A DNA stretch of 64,000 nt from Microbacterium sp. oral taxon 186 str. F0373 (GTDB lineage Bacteria; Actinomycetota; Actinomycetes; Actinomycetales; Microbacteriaceae). Shown one piece after another: positions 15,610 to 22,404 of this stretch. The stretch is from assembly GCF_000411455.1 (NCBI RefSeq), contig NZ_KE150457.1, forward strand, positions 1,018,023-1,082,022. Reading direction: 5' to 3'. Position 1 is the stretch's first letter; the number at the start of each line of letters is the position of its first letter. The notes beneath the pieces were generated by a model, which made no database searches, had not been told where the DNA came from, and saw nothing but the letters and a program-made list of their open reading frames with translations. The position numbers and the translations under genes were made by a program.

Positions 15610-15658
15610 GTATACACCGTACACCTAGTCTGTTGCCGAATCGGTGTACGCCGTATAC
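15610..15658. promoter_or_regulatory. TetR operator pair between divergent genes
   Basis: GTATACACCGTACACC (15610-15625) and GGTGTACGCCGTATAC (15643-15658) are inverted copies that match at 14 of 16 positions; each half is itself a near palindrome (GTATAC/GTACAC). They fill the 68-base gap between tetR and the DUF4386-like gene and overlap the first possible tetR start, which fits mutual repression. Confidence 0.75.
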
Positions 15659-15677
15659 CACCCGCGAAAGGAACCCC

Positions 15678-16343
15678 GTGTCTCAGCTCGCCCGACGCCA
15701 GGCCCGCCTCGCCGGCGTCCTCTATCTCGTCACGCATGTCACCTCGGTCGCCGCCGTGATCGCCTACGGCGGAGGTCTCCTCCGAGCCGGTGTCGCCCTG
15801 GAATTCGTGCTCGCACTCGGGTGCCTCGGCACCGGCGTGCTGCTCTGGGTGTTGCTGCAGTCGCGCGGACCTGCCCGCGCCGCGAGCTTCGCGCTGCTGC
15901 GCACGCTCGAAGCGGCGGTGATCGTCGCGGGGGCGCTCCCGATGCTCGGATCGGCGCTTGTGAACGCCACGGCCGAGGGCGAGTCTACGGCGATGCACAC
16001 GGCCGCGTTCCTGCTCGGTCAAGGCCTCGTCATCAGCGTCAACACCGTGATCCTCGGCTGGCTGCTGTGGGACGGGCGGGCCGTGCCCCGCGCCCTCGCC
16101 GCACTGGGAATCGCGGGCGGAGTGATCGTGCTCGTCAGCAACGGGCTGCAGCTCGCCGGAGCGATCCCGCTGAACGGCGTCGCCGCCGGCGTCGCCGCGG
16201 TGCCCGTCTTCGCTTTCGAGATCTGGTTCGCCGTCTGGCTCATCGCCGTCGGTGTACGGTCGGAGCCCGGCATCCGCGCAGCACACGAAGGGGGCCTGCC
16301 GAACTCACCTCACGCCTTGAAGAGGCCCCAGGTGAACACGTAG
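15678..16343 (+). CDS. DUF4386-like membrane protein
   Basis: A 221-residue protein with six or so hydrophobic helices, starting RRQARLAGVLYLVTHVTS, which is the N-terminal pattern of DUF4386. The GTG at 15678 has GAAAGGAA 8 bases upstream. Its 3' end overlaps the convergent gene at 16310-16627 by 34 bases. Function is unknown; control by the adjacent TetR protein is inferred from the shared operator. Confidence 0.72.
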   Translation: MSQLARRQARLAGVLYLVTHVTSVAAVIAYGGGLLRAGVALEFVLALGCLGTGVLLWVLLQSRGPARAASFALLRTLEAAVIVAGALPMLGSALVNATAEGESTAMHTAAFLLGQGLVISVNTVILGWLLWDGRAVPRALAALGIAGGVIVLVSNGLQLAGAIPLNGVAAGVAAVPVFAFEIWFAVWLIAVGVRSEPGIRAAHEGGLPNSPHALKRPQVNT

Positions 16344-16627
16344 AGCAGTCCGACCAGGATCAGCGCTGCCAGCGCGGCCCCGGCAGCCGCCCTCAGCGTG
16401 AGTCCCAGACGCCCGCGGAACACCACGAGGAGCCCGCCGCCACTGATCGTCAGCACGGCGCCGATCACGGGGAGCGCGTTACCCCACGCCCATCGTGCTC
16501 GTTCCTGGTCGGTCGGGCCGTCGACGGGCAACTCGCCGCCGATCCCGGATACGAGGGCGGCGCCCACCGCGATGCAGGCCGCCCCGGCCGCGTACAGCAG
16601 GCCGAGGAGAATTGTCTCACCGCGCAT
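16310..16627 (-). CDS. Small hypothetical membrane protein
   Basis: About 105 residues with three hydrophobic stretches (ILLGLLYAAGAACIAVGAAL, ALPVIGAVLTISGGGLLVV, LAALILVGLLYVFTWGLF). The ATG at 16627 lies next to the end of the IS110-type element, so its original promoter has probably been cut off. A longer frame from 16657 would start inside the insertion sequence. I do not recognise the family. Confidence 0.55.
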   Translation of the reverse strand: MRGETILLGLLYAAGAACIAVGAALVSGIGGELPVDGPTDQERARWAWGNALPVIGAVLTISGGGLLVVFRGRLGLTLRAAAGAALAALILVGLLYVFTWGLFKA

Positions 16628-18021
16628 TCTGGGGGGTGCCCCTATGTCGTTTGTCAAGCGGCAAGGGCGGATTCGGTGACGTGCGGCTGGTAGAGGGTGC
16701 CGTCGCGGAGCATGGCGTAGAGGACGTCGCAGCGGCGCCTTGCGAGGGCGATGAGCGCTTGGTTGTGTCGTTTGCCCTGTGCGATCTTGCGGTCGTAGTA
16801 GGCGCGGGATTCGGGGTCGCGGAGCGCGGCGAATGCGGAGAGGAACATCGTTCGTTTCAGGATCTTGTTTCCGCGCCGGGAGGGGTGCTCGCCGCGGATC
16901 GAGGATCCGGATCGGCGGGTGACGGGTGCGAGGCCGGCGTAGGCGGCTAGGTGCCCGGCGGTTGGGAAGCTCTTCGTGGTGACCTCGGTGAGGAGTCGGG
17001 CTGCGGTCCTGACGCCGACTCCGGGCATGCTCGTCAGGACCGGCTGAAGAGGGTGCTGATCGACGAGCTTCTCAACCTCGATGGCGATCTCGTCACGCTG
17101 CCGACGCAGCGCCGCGAGCTGCTCTGCCAGGCGGGGGAGCACGAGCGCGGCAGCACCGGTGCCCGTGACCACGACCGTCTGCTCGCCGAGAGCCGTGAGG
17201 ATCTCAGCCGCCCAGACGCGGCCTTTGCGGGGCGCGTTCTTGAGCAGCCGGTTCCCGAGTCGCTTCTCGCCAGCGGTGCGCATCGCGGCCGGAGACGGGT
17301 AGTGCGCCAGCAAGTCGAGGATCGCGGGGTGGTCCAGTCGCGGGCCGAGCACGCGTTCCAGAGCGGGGTGGATCTGCGTCAGCAGGCCTCTGATCCGGTT
17401 CGAGACTTGAGTGATCTGACTTGCGAGGTCGTCATCGAACCCGCAGAGCATGGAGAGCTCGGCGACCTGCTCGTCGGTCACTTGGATCGACCGCAGCGTG
17501 TGCGGCATCGTCCGCGCGGTCTCCGCGATGATGAACGCGTCACGGGCGTCGGTTTTCGCCTCGCCCGGATGCAGGTCAGCGATGCGTCGCATCGCCAGAC
17601 CGGGCAGGTAGCCCACGAGTACGCCGTTGGCCTGCGCGAGCGCGACGGGAAGCGCGCCGACCGTCGCGGGCTGGTCGACGACCAGCAGCACGGTGCCGTG
17701 CGCGGCGAGCTGGTCGAGCACCGCCTTGAGCCTGCGCTCGTCATTCGGGAGCGGCCGGTCGTAGAGCCGCTGGCCCGCCCGATCCAGAGCGACCGCGTGA
17801 TGTTCGCCTTTGCCGACGTCGAGCCCGACGAACACGTCGACCTCGTCGTACCTGTCGATGCTTGTGACCACCTCGTCCTCCATCCGGTTTCGCAAACGAC
17901 GGCAACCGCAGGCGGCGCGTCTCGGCATCCACGTTACGAACGGCCTCGAGCAGCAGCTCGGGTCCAGCCCCTATCAGCGATCACACACCGCCAACCAGGC
18001 CCGGTGACAACACCCCCCAGA
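16628..18021 (-). mobile_element. IS110-family insertion sequence
   Basis: The element is about 1.39 kb, bounded by an 11-bp inverted repeat, TCTGGGGGGTG at 16628-16638 and CACCCCCCAGA at 18011-18021. It holds one DEDD transposase gene on the minus strand. Only 15 bases lie between the left repeat and the gene end, whereas about 130 bases of non-coding sequence lie upstream of the gene start. That upstream region is where IS110 elements encode a target-guiding RNA. No target duplication is evident, as expected for this family. Confidence 0.7.
16654..17883 (-). CDS. IS110-family DEDD transposase
   Basis: A 409-residue recombinase. The RuvC-like N-terminal domain has FVGLDVGKGEHH (first Asp), LLVVDQPATVG, and KTDARDAFIIAE (paired Asp). 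The C-terminal Tnp20 domain has SMPGVGVRTAARLL, the Ser-containing RRSGSSI, and RRGNKILKRTMFLSAF. The ATG at 17883 leaves a normal short lead before the first motif; an in-frame ATG at 17928 exists. These enzymes recombine DNA through a Ser and act with a structured RNA that pairs with target and donor. Confidence 0.92.
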   Translation of the reverse strand: MEDEVVTSIDRYDEVDVFVGLDVGKGEHHAVALDRAGQRLYDRPLPNDERRLKAVLDQLAAHGTVLLVVDQPATVGALPVALAQANGVLVGYLPGLAMRRIADLHPGEAKTDARDAFIIAETARTMPHTLRSIQVTDEQVAELSMLCGFDDDLASQITQVSNRIRGLLTQIHPALERVLGPRLDHPAILDLLAHYPSPAAMRTAGEKRLGNRLLKNAPRKGRVWAAEILTALGEQTVVVTGTGAAALVLPRLAEQLAALRRQRDEIAIEVEKLVDQHPLQPVLTSMPGVGVRTAARLLTEVTTKSFPTAGHLAAYAGLAPVTRRSGSSIRGEHPSRRGNKILKRTMFLSAFAALRDPESRAYYDRKIAQGKRHNQALIALARRRCDVLYAMLRDGTLYQPHVTESALAA

Positions 18022-18238
18022 TCATGACTTCGACAGGGGGCAGCAATCATGCCGAGCCCGGCAGGCCGTCAACCCTCAGGATCCCTCCATCCGGGCCACA
18101 AAGAAAGTAACGGGGCATGCGCGGTGAGGCGAGTCGGATGCGTCGCATATTGGGGGGAGGACGTCACCCGAGGAGACCATGATATTCGCTCAATCATTCT
18201 TGAGCAATAGTCGGATGGCGTGTCGATGGCGTCGTCCC
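18022..18238. other. Interval with an orphan ArsR-type dyad
   Basis: No gene is visible in these 217 bases. The dyad CTCAA-N6-TTGAG (18189-18204, extended to GCTCAA/TTGAGC at 18188-18205) is the same pattern as the operator of the arsR-arsC gene at 20027-20042. It lies downstream of that gene, where no promoter is needed, so it may once have controlled a further arsenic gene to the left that the IS110 element now separates or replaces. Confidence 0.5.
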
Positions 18239-18372
18239 TCACGATGCCGTCACTCGGGGTGCGAAACGTGCCAGTCGGCCGCGGAGCTCGCCGACGGTTC
18301 GGTCGAACGCCGCCGCAGTCGCCACCAGAGCCGGGTCCGGGATCGACCAGTGCGCGTTGTCGCGACCGGCTA

Positions 18373-19443
18373 GTTGTACCGGGTCAGGACGTTGGTGGCT
18401 GGTTGGGGCTTGTGGATGGGGAGAACCTCCGGCTGAGTGGAGATGTCTGACGTCTTCACAAACCGGAGGTTCTCGTGCCCCACCGTAATGCTCGGCTGAC
18501 TCCGCGGGGTCGGTTGCTGATCGTTGAGCGTGCTGCTGCAGGCTGGAAACATGCGCATATCGCTGCCGCGATGGGTGTCTCCCGTCGCTGCGTGCAGCGT
18601 TGGATCGCTCGACATCGATCCGAGGGCGTCGCCGGATTGAACGACCGGTCGTCTCGACCGGTGTCGTCGCCGTCACGTACCCCGGAACGCGTCGAGATTG
18701 AACTGCTCCGGTTGCGGCGGGAGCAACGCTGGGGCCGTGACGAGCTCGCGGCAGCGGTCGGAGTATCGCCGCGGACCGCGTCACGGGTCCTGGCTCGTCG
18801 CGGTCAGCCGCACCTGTCCCGGCTCGACCCGATGACCGGCGAGGTGATCCGAGCATCGAAGACGACCGCGGTCCGATACGAACGCGACCGCCCAGGCGAA
18901 CTGGTCCACATGGATGTGAAGAAGCTCGGCCGCATCCCCGACGGCGGCGGTTGGCGCTCCCTCGGCCGCGCCGTCGCCGACCGGCACCGGGACACGCCGG
19001 TCGGGTTCGACTACGTCCACTCCCTCGTCGATGACCATTCCCGGCTCGCCTACTCCGAGATCCTCCCGGACGAGAAGGGTCCGACCTGCGCGGGATTCCT
19101 GGAACGCGCGATCGAGTACTTCGCCGAGCACGGCATCGCCCGCATCGAGCAGCTGATCACCGACAACGCCTGGGCATACCGATTCTCACTGCGGCAGGTC
19201 TGTGCTGAACGAGGCATCCGGCAGAAGTTCATCCGTCCGCACTGCCCCTGGCAGAACGGCAAAGTCGAACGCTTCAACCGGACGCTGCAGACCGAGTGGG
19301 CCTACCGGCAACCCTTCGAAACCAACGCTGCCCGGGCCGCGGCACTTGCGCCGTTCATCGAGCGATACAACACTCGACGCATCCACTCAGCCATCGGAAC
19401 CCCACCGATAAGCCGAACCGCACCAACGTCCTGACCGGGTACA
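18373..19443 (+). mobile_element. IS481-family insertion sequence with 6-bp target duplication
   Basis: The 1071-bp element has terminal inverted repeats of about 23 bp that differ at one base: the left end starts TGTACCGGGTCAGGACGTTG and the right end is the inverse with TGTACCCGG. The target GCTAGT is present on both sides (18367-18372 and 19444-19449). One transposase gene fills the element. The clean repeats and exact duplication show a recent insertion. Confidence 0.93.
18475..19434 (+). CDS. IS481-family transposase
   Basis: A 319-residue transposase with an N-terminal helix-turn-helix (HIAAAMGVSRRCVQRWIARH) and a DDE core: VHMDVKKLG (first Asp), LITDNAWAY (second Asp), and QNGKVERFNRTL (Glu). 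A C-terminal YNTRRIHSAIGTPP completes the rve_3 pattern. The frame is uninterrupted and the element looks active. It is transcribed opposite to the host gene. Confidence 0.95.
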   Translation: MPHRNARLTPRGRLLIVERAAAGWKHAHIAAAMGVSRRCVQRWIARHRSEGVAGLNDRSSRPVSSPSRTPERVEIELLRLRREQRWGRDELAAAVGVSPRTASRVLARRGQPHLSRLDPMTGEVIRASKTTAVRYERDRPGELVHMDVKKLGRIPDGGGWRSLGRAVADRHRDTPVGFDYVHSLVDDHSRLAYSEILPDEKGPTCAGFLERAIEYFAEHGIARIEQLITDNAWAYRFSLRQVCAERGIRQKFIRPHCPWQNGKVERFNRTLQTEWAYRQPFETNAARAAALAPFIERYNTRRIHSAIGTPPISRTAPTS

Positions 19444-20026
19444 GCTAGTCGCTCATGAGCGCGGTCACAGACACTGATGAGAAAGTCGTCGTTCTCGTAG
19501 ACCGCGTCCAGGCTCTTCGGGTGGGCCCCGGGGGAAAGCGCGAAACCGTGGCGGCGTGCCGCGGCGACCGCTGCCTCATTGACCGTGAGTCCTGGGTTCG
19601 TGCCCGCGGAGATGGCCGGGACATCGCTGACGAATGGCCACAGCGCCTCGGCGAGCTGAGAACGCGCGGAGTTGGCGGTGCAGACGAAGATGACTCTTCC
19701 CGAGACGCGGACTGGCGCCGGCTGCATGGATTCGAACAACTCGGGAACGAACCGCAGGTACGTGCGCCGTTTGTCCCCCTCCGAGCGTATCCGTTGGACG
19801 ATGCCGCGCTCCTCGAGGACGCGCACGTGGAAGGCGACCAGATTCGAGGCCATTCCCAACCTCGACGAGATCTCGCCGGGCGAGAGGTCGCTGACGGTCA
19901 GAAGGTCGACCACTCGCAGTCGACTCGGGTCGGCGAGAGCGGCGAATGCTTCCGATCGCCGATGAAGGTCCGGCATTATCCCCCTCCCTGGATCGCGGAA
20001 CAAGCCCTGCTGCGTCGCCGAATTGC

Positions 20027-20042
20027 CTCAATAGTCTTTGAG
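20027..20042. promoter_or_regulatory. ArsR-type operator
   Basis: CTCAA-TAGTCT-TTGAG is a perfect 5-6-5 dyad about 50 bases upstream of the arsR-arsC fusion start at 19976. ArsR-family repressors bind AT-rich dyads of this shape. The same dyad with a different spacer occurs at 18189-18204. Confidence 0.65.
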
Positions 20043-20117
20043 CGATCGCCGAGGTGACCGTCCCACCACCTTGGCAAAGCTAATACCTTCGTGGGTGCGA
20101 TTCTCGGAAGGACGCAT

Positions 20118-20381
20118 ATGGGCATCGGAAGCGGTATTGCTCTGTTCGTGATCGGGGCGATCTTGGCCTTCGCGGTCAACATCGACGCGGGAGGTGTCGT
20201 CAACCTCGAGCTCGTCGGCTACATCCTCATGATCGCCGGAGCCGTCGTGTTCACGATCAGCCTGGTCCTGGTCTTGCGGCGTCGCTCGGTAGTATCGACG
20301 GCGCACACCTCGGTGGATCCTGTCAGCGGTGAGCGGGTGACCACACGGCGAACCTCCGACAACGGCGAGCCGCTCGCCTGA
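20118..20381 (+). CDS. DUF6458-like small membrane protein
   Basis: An 87-residue protein that begins MGIGSGIALFVIGAILAFAV and has a second helix, GYILMIAGAVVFTISLVLVL, followed by a polar tail. This is the typical form of DUF6458, a common small membrane protein of actinobacteria with no known role. GGAAGGA lies 7 bases before the ATG at 20118. Confidence 0.85.
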   Translation: MGIGSGIALFVIGAILAFAVNIDAGGVVNLELVGYILMIAGAVVFTISLVLVLRRRSVVSTAHTSVDPVSGERVTTRRTSDNGEPLA

Positions 20382-20386
20382 CCAGC

Positions 20387-21619
20387 ATGCCCGCCGCCGT
20401 CGAGGGGGCCGAGTCTCCGGGGGGCGAGCTGCTCGCCGGCCGCTACCGCCTCCTCGAGCGCATAGGAGCGGGCGGGATGGGGCATGTGTACCGCGCGCGC
20501 GATGAGGTCCTCGAGCGCGATGTCGCCGTCAAGCGCTTCTCCGTGGATCCCTCCGACCGGGTGTCGGCGGTGCGCCGCGCATCGGAGGCGCGACTGCAGG
20601 CGACGTTCGATCACCCCTCGCTGGCCACTCTGTTCGATGCCCAGGTCGATTCGGGGGAGAACTCCTTCCTCGTCATGGAGCTCGTGCCGGGGCAGACGCT
20701 TCACGACCGTCTTGCGCAGAACGCGTTGACCGGTGAGGAGGTCGTCGCGCTCATCATCGGCCTCGCGAGCGCGCTGGCGGTCGTCCACCACGCCGGCATC
20801 GTCCATCGCGATATCAAGCCTGCGAACGTGCTGCTGCGCCCGATCCGGCACGGAGTCGTCCCGTTCCGGCCGGTTCTCGTGGACTTCGGCGTCGCCCACC
20901 TCGTCGACGCAGCCCGCGTCACCTCGCCCGGGGTCGTGATCGGCACGGCCTCCTATCTCGCCCCCGAACAGGTGCGAGGTGAACCCACCGTGCCGGCGTC
21001 CGACATCTATGCGCTCGGTCTGCTCACCATCGAAGCGCTCACCGGGACGAAGCAGTTCGTTGGCGACTCGATTCAGGCGACGATCCTCGCCCGACTCACT
21101 CGACAGCCCGAGGTTCCCGGAGAGCTCGGCCAAGGATGGAGGTCGCTGCTCATCGCGATGACCTCCCTCGACCCGTCGTCGCGGCCCACGGCGGAAGAGG
21201 TGGTTCAGCGTGTGCGTGCGCTGGGGGCACCGAACTCGTCATCCCCGCCGCTGCGCCGTGACCGTCGTCATCTCCCGACGGTCAGCGACACCGGTCCGAC
21301 GCTCGAGGCGGAGGTGGCGGAGCTGCTCCTGCCGCTCGGATGTTCACCACTGCAGGCGGAACCGCAGAGCGCGAATCGGGCGCACGTCGGGCTCGTGGTC
21401 GTTCTCGTCGTCACCGTGATGACGATTCTGGGCGCCATCATGCTCGCCTGCGCAGCGAGCGCCCCGGCCACCGAGACAGAGTGGCAGGCGCAGGCGGCGG
21501 CCTCTTATGCGCGACTGTCCGGCGACTCGAGGCCGAACAGTACGGATGCCGCGCGACGGATGTGCACTTCGGTGAGGTCGGCGGCGCGGGCTGGATCTCC
21601 CTCGTCGATGGCTGCATAG
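20387..21619 (+). CDS. PknB-type serine/threonine protein kinase
   Basis: A 410-residue protein with a kinase domain at residues 18-280: glycine loop GAGGMGHV, Lys49 in DVAVKRF, HRDIKPANVLL, DFGVAH and SYLAPEQV. After a linker comes one membrane helix (VGLVVVLVVTVMTILGAIML, about residues 342-361) and a short outer segment. The last 115 bases run through the convergent GntR gene and give a low-complexity tail without recognisable features, so the natural 3' end may have been replaced. It starts 6 bases after the DUF6458 gene. Confidence 0.87.
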   Translation: MPAAVEGAESPGGELLAGRYRLLERIGAGGMGHVYRARDEVLERDVAVKRFSVDPSDRVSAVRRASEARLQATFDHPSLATLFDAQVDSGENSFLVMELVPGQTLHDRLAQNALTGEEVVALIIGLASALAVVHHAGIVHRDIKPANVLLRPIRHGVVPFRPVLVDFGVAHLVDAARVTSPGVVIGTASYLAPEQVRGEPTVPASDIYALGLLTIEALTGTKQFVGDSIQATILARLTRQPEVPGELGQGWRSLLIAMTSLDPSSRPTAEEVVQRVRALGAPNSSSPPLRRDRRHLPTVSDTGPTLEAEVAELLLPLGCSPLQAEPQSANRAHVGLVVVLVVTVMTILGAIMLACAASAPATETEWQAQAAASYARLSGDSRPNSTDAARRMCTSVRSAARAGSPSSMAA

Positions 21620-22260
21620 ATCGCGCGGTGCTCGCGGCGTAGGCGCTGCGCCTCGTCGGGCCACTCCTCGGTGCGTTCGGCGGCGCGCAGGATCGGCACC
21701 TTCATGGCGCTGCGGATCGCCGCGGTCAGCGCGGCCGAGAGGGCACTGCCCGAGGCCTCGGCGATCGCAAGGTGGAACTGTGTGTCGGCCTCGTTGAACG
21801 AGTCGCGGGAGGAGTGCGGCTGATCCATGCGGTCCAGCGCGTCGATCATCCGCGACCGCGCCGTGTCGTCGAGCCGGCGGGACGCCGATGCCGCGCTGGC
21901 ACGCTCGAGCACGACGCGCGCGTCGGTCACGTCCTGGATCGTGAAGTTCGACAGCGCGACGTGCAGGCGGAGGAAACGGGTGAGCGCATCGCGCGGCAGG
22001 GCCGCCACGAATGTCCCGGCGGTGGCGCCGGCTCCGGGCTGGGAACGCAGTACGCCCTGCGCCTCGAGCACACGGACCGCTTCGCGCACACCCGCCCGGC
22101 TGACCTCCAGGCTCGTCGAGAGCTCCCGCTCGGGGGGCAACGCGTCACCGACCTGCAGGGCACCGGACAGGATCCGGTCCTCGATCGCCTCGATCACGAG
22201 CTCGTGGGCACGCGCCTTCTTGACCGGCTGCCACAGGGAATCGGGTGCGTTCTCCGCCAT
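21505..22260 (-). CDS. FadR-subfamily GntR regulator, likely L-lactate responsive
   Basis: A 251-residue regulator with a winged helix at residues 18-80 (ELVIEAIEDRILSGALQVGD, PPERELSTSLEVSRAGVREA) and an FCD ligand domain (residues 100-235) with the metal-binding pattern around DTQFHLAIAEASG and VHIRRAA. It is divergent from the lactate permease gene, and repeats of GGTCAG lie between them. This is the usual arrangement of LldR, so a lactate-released repressor is likely. GAGAGGTGG precedes the ATG at 22260. Confidence 0.85.
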   Translation of the reverse strand: MAENAPDSLWQPVKKARAHELVIEAIEDRILSGALQVGDALPPERELSTSLEVSRAGVREAVRVLEAQGVLRSQPGAGATAGTFVAALPRDALTRFLRLHVALSNFTIQDVTDARVVLERASAASASRRLDDTARSRMIDALDRMDQPHSSRDSFNEADTQFHLAIAEASGSALSAALTAAIRSAMKVPILRAAERTEEWPDEAQRLRREHRAIYAAIDEGDPARAADLTEVHIRRAASVLFGLESPDSRA

Positions 22261-22288
22261 CGGATCCGCGCCACCTCTCTCGAATCTC

Positions 22289-22332
22289 TTGACAGCCTAG
22301 CGGTCAGTCACATAGATTGCGCTAGCGGTCAG
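22289..22332 (+). promoter_or_regulatory. lldP promoter with GntR-type operators
   Basis: TTGACA (22289-22294) and TAGATT (22313-22318) with 18-base spacing make a good sigma-70-like promoter toward lldP. The 11-mer CTAGCGGTCAG occurs at 22297-22307, between the two promoter boxes, and at 22322-22332, 25 bases on. The second copy completes GGTCAGACC, the palindromic core bound by FadR-type regulators. Binding would cover the promoter, which fits repression. Confidence 0.75.
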
Positions 22333-22404
22333 ACCTCTAAAAGGTCCGCATCCGCACCCCGGTCACTCGGCCCTTCGCACAACGGCGTACGAAAAGAGAC
22401 AGAG

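Larger units (their letters stand above)
18239..19976 (-). pseudogene. ArsR-arsenate reductase (LMW phosphatase) fusion, interrupted by IS481 element
   Basis: The N-terminal part (19976 down to 19450) has an ArsR winged helix, LGMASNLVAFHVRVLEERGI, then a low-molecular-weight phosphatase/ArsC fold with the loop VCTANSARS. It breaks after CDRAHERLA. The C-terminal part (18372 to 18239) resumes GRDNAHWSIPDPALVATAAA and ends RFAPRVTAS. Removing 18373-19449 (element plus one target copy) joins the halves exactly in frame. ATG 19976 follows GGAGGGGG. Intact fusions of this type sense and reduce arsenate; this copy is disrupted. Confidence 0.88.
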
